From Rossellomorea vietnamensis (lineage in GTDB: Bacteria > Bacillota > Bacilli > Bacillales > Bacillaceae_B): a stretch of 64,000 nucleotides of DNA. Position numbers and translations under genes: made by a program. Positions within the stretch are counted from its first letter, which is position 1; each line of letters begins with the position of its first letter. Of the stretch, positions 1-7,855 are shown one piece after another. The notes beneath the pieces were generated by a model. That model ran no database searches, was not told the origin of the DNA, and worked only from the letters and a program-made list of their open reading frames with translations. The DNA lies in assembly GCF_008180415.1 (NCBI RefSeq), contig NZ_VTEI01000003.1, positions 242,210-306,209 on the forward strand, in the 5' to 3' direction.

Positions 1-830
1 ACTCAAATTCCAGCTCTCCCGACCGAAGATACCCTTACTTCGGACATATCTCACTCAAAATCCGTGCCTCCCGACCGAAGATACCCTCACTTCGGACATA
101 TCTCACAAGAATTCCACCGCTCCCGACCGAAGATGGCCTCACTTCAGACATATTCTCACTCAAATTCCAGCTCTCCCGACCGAAGATACCCTCACTTCGG
201 ACATATCTCACTCAAAATCTGCCGCTCCCGACCGAAGATACCCTCACTTCGGACATATCCCGCTCAAATTCCGCCGTTCCCGACCGAAGGTACCCTCACT
301 TTGGACATATCTCACTCGAATTCCACCTCTCGCGACCGAAGATGGCCTCACTTCGGACATATCTTACTCAAATTCCAGCCCTCCCGACCGAAGATGCACT
401 CACTTCAGACATATCTCACTCAAAATCTGCCGCTCCCCACCGAAGATGGCCTCACTTCGGACATATCCCGCTCAAATTCCGCCGTTCCCGACCGAAGATA
501 CCCTCACTTCGGACATATCTCACTCAAAATCTGCCGCTCCCGACCGAAGATACTCTCACTTCGGACATATCTCACTCAAATTCCAGCTCTCCCGACCGAA
601 GATACCCTCACTTCAGACATATCTCACTCAAAATCTGCCGCTCCCGACCGAAGATACCCTCACTTCAGACATATCTCACTCAAATTCCGCGCCTCCCAAC
701 CGAAGATACCCTCACTTCGGACATATCTCACTCAAATTCCGCCGCTCCCAACCGAAGATACCCTCACTTCGGACATATCTCATAAGAATCCCTGCTCTCC
801 CGACCGAAGGGGCAATCTCCCGCCCAAAAC
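1..830. repeat. R1: tandem array of ~52-bp hairpin units (about 16 copies, runs off the left edge)
   Basis: Units recur every 52 bp (one is 53) with the marker GACCGAAG at about 21, 73, 125, 178, 230 and so on. Each unit holds an inverted repeat, CCGAAG and CTTCGG, around a 9-base loop, followed by a spacer read as ACATATCTCACTCAAATTCC. The array is already running at base 1, so its left end is outside the window. Long open frames exist in all three forward frames only because 52 is not a multiple of three and the unit lacks stops; I do not regard them as genes. The last unit (about 802-830) is degenerate. The spacer resembles those of R2, R3 and R4. Confidence 0.93.
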
Positions 831-867
831 AACAGGCCCATTACCGCCGTTCAATTATTCTGTCTTG

Positions 868-1066
868 CCTATAAAAAGGCTGTTTTCGCATATATAGTTG
901 CTTTCGGAAAAATCCCAAGAGCCGGATTTTTCCCCGGATACTAAGAGTTTTAACGCTAAACGGGGAAGAGCAGCTCTTTTCTTTTTAGGTTTGCCATATT
1001 TCATCCTCGTAATAGGGGGATTTTTTGAACTAAGTATCAAGTAGCAACAATGTTTACGAAAAACTC
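868..1066. repeat. Dispersed non-coding repeat, copy A
   Basis: This stretch matches 2262-2452 over its length: both contain GTTGCTTTCGGAAAAATCCC, AAGAGCCGGAT and GGATACTAAGAGTTT, then a CAGCTCTTTTC segment, and end in a GCAACAA motif. The copies share orientation and flank the epimerase gene. It resembles a small non-autonomous (MITE-like) element. The 111-codon reverse frame across 855-1190 is explained by this repeat and is probably not a gene. Confidence 0.7.
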
Positions 1067-1202
1067 CCATGACGGCACCACCGCCACCATCTATCATAAA
1101 AAAGGCTACTATAACCATCCTCATAGTATAAGTAAGATTCAAAGTGGATAAGCTAGTAGTTTTGCCAAGCTTAATTTTGCCTTTTTTCATACAAAGAGCC
1201 TA

Positions 1203-1234
1203 AAAAAAGAGTCAATCTATAAAAGATTAACTCG
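1203..1234 (-). terminator. Intrinsic terminator of the epimerase gene
   Basis: On the minus strand GAGTTAATCT, a TTTAT loop and AGATTGACTC form a 10-bp stem with one wobble, followed by seven T residues, about 40 bp past the stop codon. Confidence 0.75.
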
Positions 1235-1274
1235 CTAGTAAAGGTTGGATGCCTCCTCCCTTCTATCACCGGTG

Positions 1275-2159
1275 TTATTTAAGAATGCTTTGTAATGTTT
1301 GATCAAGGGTCTGAAATTTAAATACAAACCCTTTCCGTTCAAGCCGTTCTGGTATAACCCACCGGCTTTTAAGGACAAGTTCTGTTTCGGTTCTTATCAC
1401 CCTGGAGCCGATCTCCAATATCCATTTAGGGGAAGGAAGGCCTAATGGGACATTCATTGATTTTCTTAACTCTCCCATTAACTCTTTATTACTCACAGGG
1501 TATGGCGCTGAACAATTAAATATCCCTTTGAGCTCTTTGTTATCGTTCAAAAAGAGAATGATACGATAGAGGTCTTCGATATGAATCCAACTGAATTTTT
1601 GGCTGCCCTTTCCCTGGCTGCCTCCGAGTCCGAATCTCACTAAATTTTGATAGGGTGTCATCACTCCTCCACCCTTTCCTAATACGATGGCTATTCGCAA
1701 GGCTATTTGTCTCGTATCGGGCAAGTTAAATGAAAAGAAGGCTTCCTCCCATTTCACTGCTACATCGACGGAGAATCCTGAGCCGATTTCTCCTGCCTCC
1801 TCAGTCATAGGCTTGTCCTCTGCATGCCTGTAAATAGTTGCTGTACTGGAATTCATCCAGGTCTTCGGAGGGGTGCTGCAAGCTTGGACAGCCTTTCCTA
1901 ACAATGTTGTCGTCCTTATCCGGGAATTCATAATTTCTCTCTTGTTAGTCTCGTTATACCGGCAGTTCACAGATTTGCCCGCGAGGTTGATCAACAGATC
2001 TGAACCTTCTAAAGCTTCTACCATTGCTGCTTGGTCTTCCCAAGAAATATGCTGTTTTTGCCTTGAAATAATTTGTACTTCATAGTCCAATTCGGTGAAC
2101 CGCGCTTTAAGATACTCTCCAATAAAACCGGTTCCTCCTGCTAACACCACTTTTTTCAT
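1275..2159 (-). CDS. TIGR01777-family NAD(P)-dependent epimerase (SDR39U1/YfcH-like)
   Basis: A short-chain dehydrogenase-fold protein of about 294 residues. The N-terminus carries the Rossmann motif GGTGFIG. LINLAGKSV and the NSSTATIY segment match the extended-SDR core used by the TIGR01777 group, which contains sugar-nucleotide epimerase-like proteins of mostly unknown substrate. The C-terminal SRWVIPERL segment is typical of that group. I chose the ATG at 2159, 8 nt after AGGAG; a GTG three codons upstream (2168) is the alternative. It is monocistronic, with its own terminator, and flanked by two copies of a dispersed repeat. Substrate cannot be read from sequence. Confidence 0.85.
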   Translation of the reverse strand: MKKVVLAGGTGFIGEYLKARFTELDYEVQIISRQKQHISWEDQAAMVEALEGSDLLINLAGKSVNCRYNETNKREIMNSRIRTTTLLGKAVQACSTPPKTWMNSSTATIYRHAEDKPMTEEAGEIGSGFSVDVAVKWEEAFFSFNLPDTRQIALRIAIVLGKGGGVMTPYQNLVRFGLGGSQGKGSQKFSWIHIEDLYRIILFLNDNKELKGIFNCSAPYPVSNKELMGELRKSMNVPLGLPSPKWILEIGSRVIRTETELVLKSRWVIPERLERKGFVFKFQTLDQTLQSILK

Positions 2160-2261
2160 CAATTTCACTCCTATCTCCTGGCACAGATTAAGCCCTTTGC
2201 CATGCTTTTCTTAGAAAGGAACAGAATCCCCTGGAGTCCTGTTATTTCGCTGTCCTTCTAT

Positions 2262-2452
2262 TAAGTGGCTGTTTCCGCCTATATTGTTGCTTTCGGAAAA
2301 ATCCCAAGAGCCGGATACCCGGATACTAAGAGTTTATTCTCTAATCCAGGAAGTACAGCTCTTTTCCTTTTCAATATTATCAGATTTCACTTTTGTTATA
2401 TTGTCATTTTTTTGAATTAGGATCAAATTGCAACAAAGTTAAGAAAAGAGCC
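2262..2452. repeat. Dispersed non-coding repeat, copy B
   Basis: Direct repeat of 868-1066, sharing the TTGCTTTCGGAAAAATCCC segment, GGATACTAAGAGTTT and the terminal TTGCAACAAAGTT. It fills most of the gap between the epimerase and the CWB2 protein. Confidence 0.7.
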
Positions 2453-2490
2453 TATTAAATAAACACTCCCGGATCAAGTAAAGCATCCCT

Positions 2491-4326
2491 TTATTCAGCC
2501 AATTCAGTCCTCAGCAGGTGCTGTGTATTGTTGGCAGTCTTTCCTCCCAGATAGAACAGATGTTGAATTCCTTTGGTGGAGATGATTCTTTTCGCTTCAT
2601 CTACATTGTTGGTGTCGGCAAGAATGAGCGGCTGATGGCGTTTCGATGCAAGCAATGCTCCTGTTAAGGCGTCAGCAAAGGTTCTGCCGGTTGCCACGTT
2701 TGCTTCCTTGATGGCTGCCGGTGCAAAATGGTTGATGATGGCTTCGCTTGTTTTATAACGATCTCCACCTGAAAGGCGGGTTTTTGAAGTATGAATCCCA
2801 CTCACTAATTTTTCTGGAATTACAGAGGTTCCCCCGACTATATAAACAAGCTCTTTATTTTGAAGCTCTTCCAATGTTGCCTCTGGGAGCTGCCCCTTTT
2901 TTACTGTATCCGTTAAGAGGATGGGCATTAATTCATTTGCCGCATACGGAGCAATGGAAAGGGCATCCGGGAAATTATAACCGTACGCTACAACTGCTTT
3001 ATTCGTTTCCGGCAGCTCATCCGCTATCAGTTTCGCCGTTTCAAAACGGCTGCCGCCTGCAATACGGCTGGTCTCCAGGCCCTTTTCCTTCAAGGTGTCT
3101 GCCACCTGATTTGATACAGCTGCGGTCCCGCCCAAGATAATGGCCTTTTGGGCATCCAATGCCTTAATCGTTTGAAGGACATCTTCCCGGATAGCCTTTC
3201 CCTTTTCAACAAGAAGAACCGGTGCTTCATGATAAGCTGCCAGCGGGGCGCCTGCCAGCGCATCCGGGAAATCATTTCCTTGTGCGATGACCACTGTGTC
3301 TGCCCCATCTTGCCAGCCTTCCAGCGCAATTTCATTCGCAGTCTCATAACGATCCAAGCCATTGATTCTCGTCACCACCGGCACCAATGCAGCCGAAGAC
3401 AAATAGCCCGTGCGGTTCGTTCCATCCAGGACCTTCACTTTGTAACGTGTTCCATGGTTTGGAATGATATAAGACTGATCAGGCTGGTTAAAAGGCGCAA
3501 ACTCTCTCAAAACATAATCCAGATAGTGAGTGTCTTCCAGTATTTCCACTTCACTATCGAAGGACACACGTTCAATCTTCTCTGCCTCACTTTTAAAAGG
3601 TGAATCTATTAGTAAATCCAGGTCCCATCCATCGTTTTTTACTCTTGCGATATCTCCCTTTTCAAACAGGTATTTGGAGTAGGTAAAAGAATAATCTTTA
3701 AGTGAAAACTCCATAGTGTTAAAAATAAGGCTGCCTCCGTTAACGGAAAAGTCCTCTTCTTTGAATGGAAGTGAATACAGAGTTGGTTTTTCCGGAGTTA
3801 GAAGGCCATCATTATGGAGGGCCATAAGCTTGTAAATATCACTCTGATACGATTTACCATTTGGATACGCATTCCCCTCAATCATTTCAATTGGATAATT
3901 CCCCGCGCTCACCCCATCATAAGCTAGAATCACAAAGTACCAATGCTCTAAAATCTGTCGATTGGCCCCCTTGAATCGCGGAAGCTCACCATTCAACCCT
4001 CTCTCCCATCTCTCATTAAGAAGCTCAATAGCAGCATCCGTATTATAGGCATCATCTGTTTCTAATCTTTCCTCATCAAATCTTTCTTTATCATGGATTC
4101 CGAATAGACCGATGCCTTCATCGTCAGGCTGGTGATCCTGTATCCACTTCTCCTGGTAAGCAATCGCTTTCAAGATCTCCGGTGGAATATTCGCCAGCAT
4201 CGCCTTCTCTGTCAGCATCTGGTTAATGGCTAGTTCCCCTTCAGCCGGCTCTGCAGCCTGGAGCACATCAGTGCCAGAAAAAAATACAATAATTGCTAAA
4301 AGTGCAGGTAAAAATTTTTTAATCAT
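2491..4326 (-). CDS. Secreted protein with transglycosylase-like domain and three CWB2 cell-wall-binding repeats
   Basis: 611 residues beginning with a signal peptide (MIKKFLPALLAIIVFF...) and alanine-rich cleavage region. Residues about 35-160 look like a lysozyme/lytic-transglycosylase-type fold (PPEILKAIAYQEK, then GLFGI), which would fit peptidoglycan cutting, but I cannot confirm the catalytic Glu. Residues about 320-611 are three CWB2 repeats (RINGLDRYETA, SRIAGGSRFETA, TRLSGGDRYKTS, each followed by an FPDALS/FADALT block and a GG(T/K)xAVS-like end), the module that anchors proteins non-covalently to cell-wall polymers. Two more CWB2 proteins lie at 7856 and 47195. Monocistronic. Confidence 0.88.
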   Translation of the reverse strand: MIKKFLPALLAIIVFFSGTDVLQAAEPAEGELAINQMLTEKAMLANIPPEILKAIAYQEKWIQDHQPDDEGIGLFGIHDKERFDEERLETDDAYNTDAAIELLNERWERGLNGELPRFKGANRQILEHWYFVILAYDGVSAGNYPIEMIEGNAYPNGKSYQSDIYKLMALHNDGLLTPEKPTLYSLPFKEEDFSVNGGSLIFNTMEFSLKDYSFTYSKYLFEKGDIARVKNDGWDLDLLIDSPFKSEAEKIERVSFDSEVEILEDTHYLDYVLREFAPFNQPDQSYIIPNHGTRYKVKVLDGTNRTGYLSSAALVPVVTRINGLDRYETANEIALEGWQDGADTVVIAQGNDFPDALAGAPLAAYHEAPVLLVEKGKAIREDVLQTIKALDAQKAIILGGTAAVSNQVADTLKEKGLETSRIAGGSRFETAKLIADELPETNKAVVAYGYNFPDALSIAPYAANELMPILLTDTVKKGQLPEATLEELQNKELVYIVGGTSVIPEKLVSGIHTSKTRLSGGDRYKTSEAIINHFAPAAIKEANVATGRTFADALTGALLASKRHQPLILADTNNVDEAKRIISTKGIQHLFYLGGKTANNTQHLLRTELAE

Positions 4327-4468
4327 CTCTCTTCCCCTTTTCTTCTTTTATCACACCCTACTATTCTACCAAATCTAGGGAGAAAGCGGCAGTAGAGTCC
4401 GGAACTTTAGGTACTGATTTTGAAGAACCCCCAATAAACCCGCCAATGTAAATTCTTTTTGCTTTTTT

Positions 4469-4502
4469 TGTAAATTTACATTTTACTAGATTTCCATATA
4501 GT
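4469..4502 (+). promoter_or_regulatory. Promoter with palindromic operator over the -35
   Basis: TGTAAATTTACA (4469-4480) is a perfect 12-bp palindrome. Its right half is a good -35 (TTTACA, 4475-4480), 16 bp from TATAGT (4497-4502). A further half-site, TGTAAAT, lies at about 4447. A dimeric repressor bound here would block the promoter of the following ABC operon. The regulator is not identifiable from sequence. Confidence 0.5.
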
Positions 4503-4541
4503 AGAATATCCAAGATATCTCATAATCTGGAGGAGAAGTAG

Positions 4542-5222
4542 ATGATACAGATACGGCATTTGATTAAAGCTTATTCAGTCGAAAAAAGCGATGTCAACAT
4601 TTTGGACATTCCCTATTTAGATATAGAACAAGGTGAACAGGCGGCTGTCACAGGTCCCAGCGGCTCGGGCAAAAGTACACTTCTGCATATTATCGGCGGG
4701 GTCATTCAGGCTACAAGCGGAAAAGTGATCGTCAATGGGACCACTATAAGTGAACTGCCACAGGCAAAACAGGATTTCTTCCGAAAGAACTACGTCGGGT
4801 ATGTATTCCAGGATTTTCACCTGATCGCAAGCCTGACAGCAGAAGAAAACATCAGGCTGGTGTTGGACAATATGCCGAAAGCCAAGCAGAAGCAGTTGAT
4901 CTCCTCATGGTTTGAGAGAGTCGGTCTAAAAGGCAAGGAACACCGCTACCCTTCACAGCTGTCAAGAGGCCAGCTGCAGCGAGTAGCCATCATCAGGGCA
5001 TTGATCAATGAGCCGTTGATTGTACTTGCGGACGAACCGACAGGAAGCCTTGATTACGATACTGCCCATCAAATCATGAACCTTCTATTAAAATTGTGCC
5101 AGGAACTCAGTCAAACCCTGCTTTGCGTCACACATGACAGAGAATTAGCTTCCTGGTTCCCTAAGAACCTGACCATGCCTGAACTGAATCAATCCTTGCA
5201 AAGAGGAGGAAAGACCGCATGA
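4542..5222 (+). CDS. ABC transporter ATP-binding protein (LolD/MacB type)
   Basis: 226 residues with Walker [10 protein letters not shown] (residues 38-46), a Q-loop (YVFQDFH), the signature [10 protein letters not shown], Walker [14 protein letters not shown] and the switch VTHD. The SLD after Walker B and overall length fit ATPases that pair with FtsX-type permeases rather than importers. RBS GGAGGAG lies about 7 nt before the ATG. The stop overlaps the ATG of the permease gene by 4 nt, so the two are translationally coupled. Together with the lipoprotein gene it forms a three-gene operon behind the palindromic promoter at 4469. Confidence 0.93.
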   Translation: MIQIRHLIKAYSVEKSDVNILDIPYLDIEQGEQAAVTGPSGSGKSTLLHIIGGVIQATSGKVIVNGTTISELPQAKQDFFRKNYVGYVFQDFHLIASLTAEENIRLVLDNMPKAKQKQLISSWFERVGLKGKEHRYPSQLSRGQLQRVAIIRALINEPLIVLADEPTGSLDYDTAHQIMNLLLKLCQELSQTLLCVTHDRELASWFPKNLTMPELNQSLQRGGKTA

Positions 5223-6427
5223 ATCTCTTTACACTTTCCTGGAAAAATCTCCTTCATCGAAAAACACTGACAATCCTTACGGTACTCGCCGTCTCAGTCG
5301 CCACTGCGCTTATCGTTTTCATTTTTTTAGTAAATGATGGCCTTTCCAAAAATGTCGGAAAAGGATACGGGCCTTTTCAAGGAGTCGTGGGGGCAGAAGG
5401 AAGCGCCTCACAGCTGATCTTGAACACCTTTTACCATGTCGGGGCACCAACAGGAAATATTGATTATGAATTATATGAAGAATTAGCAGAGAACCGTTTT
5501 GTCGACATGGCCATTCCCATGACCCGCGGCGACAGTTACAAAGGTTCCCCTATTGTTGGAGTGCCTTCTGATTACTTAAGCATCCGCTACCCTGAAGCAG
5601 TTCTGCAGGATGGCACGATTTATAAAAGTGCTGGAGAAGTTGTCGCCGGCAGTTATGCAGCCGAACAGCTTGGGTTGAAAGTCGGAGATGAATTTCATGG
5701 TGAACATGGAGTCACGGAAACTGCAGGTGCTCATGAGGAGTTTACGTTTAAAATAGCAGGCATCCTGCCAAAGCTCGGCACACCTGATGATAAAGCTTTA
5801 TTCACTACCTTGGATACAGCCTGGCTTGTCCATGAAGACCACGCGGAGGAAGAAGCACAATCCGGAGCCGAAGCTGAACATCATGAAGGTGAAATAACCG
5901 CGATTCTTATCAAGCCGAAAGGGATTATGGACGTGGCGGTCATCAAAGCTAACTACGATGAACTGGACGGTGTCCAAGTTGCCTACAGCGGAAAAGAGAC
6001 AGCGAATATCCTTTCCATTGTGGATACGGGAGCCGGACTGGTGAAAGTAATTGCTTTTGCAACCGTCCTTGTTGCCGCCATTTCCATCCTCTTATCACTA
6101 TCTGCGATGGCAGCAGAACGAAAAAAAGACATCGGCCTTCTGCGTTTGATTGGAAAACCGAAAAGCTACATTATGGCAGGCATGATGGCCGAAGCTAATC
6201 TTTTAACGATCAGCGGGATTTTGCTGGGTATTTTGCTGGGCCATGCCGGAACTTACTTCCTGCAGGATCTGATTTTTTCCTACGCAGGAATCAATCTGGC
6301 ACCTTTTACACCAATCCTTGCAGAAGTATATCTATTACTTGGCGGCATACTTCTTTGCACAGCGGTTACCCTTGTCCCTGCCATCCGTTCCTACCGTGTA
6401 GACCCGGTCCAATTATTCCAAACTTAA
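5219..6427 (+). CDS. FtsX-like ABC transporter permease with His/Glu-rich extracytoplasmic loop
   Basis: 402 residues with the MacB/FtsX topology: one N-terminal helix (about 18-38), a large external domain, then three helices near residues 272-385, and the C-terminal VTLVPAIRSYRVDPV motif. The external domain carries HEDHAEEE and AEAEHHEGE (about residues 205-224), plus other nearby His residues, a possible metal-binding patch. Coupled by 4 nt to the ATPase. Such transporters act on envelope substrates or lipoproteins rather than importing solutes. A link to zinc or another metal is my inference from the His-rich loop and the neighbouring lipoprotein. Confidence 0.9.
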   Translation: MNLFTLSWKNLLHRKTLTILTVLAVSVATALIVFIFLVNDGLSKNVGKGYGPFQGVVGAEGSASQLILNTFYHVGAPTGNIDYELYEELAENRFVDMAIPMTRGDSYKGSPIVGVPSDYLSIRYPEAVLQDGTIYKSAGEVVAGSYAAEQLGLKVGDEFHGEHGVTETAGAHEEFTFKIAGILPKLGTPDDKALFTTLDTAWLVHEDHAEEEAQSGAEAEHHEGEITAILIKPKGIMDVAVIKANYDELDGVQVAYSGKETANILSIVDTGAGLVKVIAFATVLVAAISILLSLSAMAAERKKDIGLLRLIGKPKSYIMAGMMAEANLLTISGILLGILLGHAGTYFLQDLIFSYAGINLAPFTPILAEVYLLLGGILLCTAVTLVPAIRSYRVDPVQLFQT

Positions 6428-6440
6428 TGAGGTGTGCAAA

Positions 6441-7079
6441 ATGAAGAAATTTTTATCCATACTTTTAACGGCAAGCTTGCTGACAGCCTGCAATTCAGGA
6501 GACAGCGCACAGGAAGGCCAGTCCCTGAAAGAAATGGTCTCTGAGGAAGCCACTGCTGCTTCAGCTGAAACCGAGATCGATCAATCCACCGAGCAGACTG
6601 TGCAATCGGAAGTAAAAGAGGAAAGTGTTGAAGTAGAGAATGATACTACTCAAACCGAAACAGCCCCAAGTGACACTGTAAAAGAAGATCCTATCAAACC
6701 TGATACCAGCGGTTCCATTCCAGTTATTACTTGGCAGGACTTCTTCGATGACAGCAGCCAGTCCGAACCGTCCGAAAAGCTAAAGGCCCTTAACGGCCAA
6801 AAGGTCAAAATCACCGGTTTCATGGGCGATGCTTTGGACTTTAAAGGCGGCTGGTTCCTTATGATCGAAACAGACGGCGGTGACTGTCCCTTCTGTTCGG
6901 CCGATGAATCCTATTGGAATAAGGTCATGGTCATTTTTGCAAAGAACAAAAACTATTTGAGAAATATTCCCGGCGGTGTCGAGGCAGAAGGAATTCTGGA
7001 TGTCGGGATCAAGGAAGATGAAACAGGATATAACACGATGTTTCGCCTGTATGATGCTGAGTTCAGAAGTGCAGACTGA
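6441..7079 (+). CDS. Lipoprotein with DUF3299-like C-terminal domain
   Basis: About 212 residues. MKKFLSILLTASLLTAC is a lipoprotein signal with LTAC lipobox. I took the ATG at 6441, 6 nt after GAGGTG, rather than the GTG at 6432. Residues about 20-95 are a Ser/Thr/Glu-rich linker. The C-terminal domain (GQKVKITGFMGD, then DCPFC) resembles the OB-like DUF3299 domain, with a Cys pair (C-P-F-C) that could bind metal or be redox-active. Third gene of the ABC/FtsX operon, 13 bp after the permease, so probably its surface partner. Domain assignment is from memory and moderate in confidence. Confidence 0.75.
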   Translation: MKKFLSILLTASLLTACNSGDSAQEGQSLKEMVSEEATAASAETEIDQSTEQTVQSEVKEESVEVENDTTQTETAPSDTVKEDPIKPDTSGSIPVITWQDFFDDSSQSEPSEKLKALNGQKVKITGFMGDALDFKGGWFLMIETDGGDCPFCSADESYWNKVMVIFAKNKNYLRNIPGGVEAEGILDVGIKEDETGYNTMFRLYDAEFRSAD

Positions 7080-7146
7080 CCAATTAGAAAGACTTTGGCT
7101 TACCTAGGAAGCCACCGAAAAGGTCCATATAAAAACTTATGAAGGC

Positions 7147-7187
7147 AGAATCGTTCACCACAATGAGCGATTCTGTCTTTTTTACTT
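7147..7187 (+). terminator. Intrinsic terminator (AGAATCG/CGATTCT hairpin family)
   Basis: AGAATCG, TCA, CCACAA, TGA, CGATTCT folds into a long hairpin followed by TCTTTTTT, 70 bp after the lipoprotein gene. The same stem sequence recurs at 13442-13478 and 43313-43353. Confidence 0.85.
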
Positions 7188-7292
7188 TGATTATATGAAA
7201 AACTGTTGATTTCCGTTCCAAGTTCACGACCTCCCCGGCTGTGCTTGTATAAAAAGTGGAAGCACTCTGGTCAGCGCCGACAGGCAAATGTT

Positions 7293-7334
7293 CCGCCTCG
7301 AAAAAAAGGTGTTTTTTCCTTTTGCTCGAGGCGG
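7293..7334. repeat. Hairpin CCGCCTCGA / TCGAGGCGG in a gene-free stretch
   Basis: Nine-base inverted repeat around an A/T-rich loop, followed by a GGCGCTGGAACTAGACG stretch of the type seen as dispersed repeats in Bacillus genomes. The gap 7188-7543 contains no gene I can support. Confidence 0.5.
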
Positions 7335-7543
7335 GTTATTTGATCCCGAGGGACTGGGCGCTGGAACTAGACGCCCGCTAGTCCTTCAGGAGATCGTGCA
7401 TCAGCGTTGAGATAAAAGAATGCTATATACTATTAAAACCAACTTAATGCTTCCTTTTTCAGAATAAAGGTCAGCCTTGTCTTTGTTAATCAAGAAGATT
7501 TTTCAGCGGACTCCTATTGTGACTCGAGTCTTATAGATCGGGA

Positions 7544-7715
7544 CCTCTTCATATTTGTGTACCGGTATTTGTGATGAGATGTGTGTGAAGTCAGCACCCC
7601 TTCATACTGAACTGGGGAAATCCGGAGAGTTGTGTCTAAAGTCAAGGGTTCTTCATACATAAACAGCGAGTAATCCGACAAAACGTGTATGAAGTCACGA
7701 TTTTCATACATGGGG
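7544..7715. repeat. R4: degenerate four-unit hairpin array, inverted relative to R1-R3
   Basis: TTCATAT/TTCATAC markers sit at 7548, 7601, 7652 and 7703 (53, 51, 51 bp apart). They pair with GTGTGAAG or GTGTATGAAG arms to form hairpins. The spacer TGAACTGGGGAAATCC then GGAGAGTTGTG matches the reverse complement of the R2/R3 spacer (TGAGTTG...GGATTTAGGAGG, GAGATGTG). It lies just upstream of the PhoP-box promoter. Confidence 0.7.
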
Positions 7716-7770
7716 GGGAACGCGCGAAGAAATTTGTAATTTGTCACATATCGTCAAACTTAACCAATTA

Positions 7771-7826
7771 TTTACATAGTCTTTAAATCTATTAATTCTT
7801 CCTTAACATTGAAAGTTTACTATAAA
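7771..7826 (+). promoter_or_regulatory. PhoP box and -10 of the alkaline phosphatase gene
   Basis: Four direct hexamers, TTTACA (7771), TTTAAA (7782), TTAATT (7792) and TTAACA (7803), lie 11, 10 and 11 bp apart, matching the Bacillus PhoP-box pattern of TT(A/T/C)A(C/T)A repeats on one helix face. A TATAAA -10 follows at 7821-7826. Phosphate-starvation control of the next gene is well supported by sequence plus known PhoP biology. Confidence 0.75.
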
Positions 7827-7855
7827 CTGGTAGAACAAAATTAGGAGGGAATACA

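Noticed and set aside
64-897. Overlapping long forward open frames over array R1
   Set aside because: Unit length is not a multiple of three and all three frames stay open; translations are the same peptides in rotated frames, with no start or RBS logic.
855-1190. 111-codon reverse frame
   Set aside because: Falls on a dispersed non-coding repeat shared with 2262-2452, where the frame is not kept; no RBS.
7514-7747. 77-codon reverse frame upstream of the phosphatase
   Set aside because: Lies entirely on degenerate array R4; composition follows the repeat.
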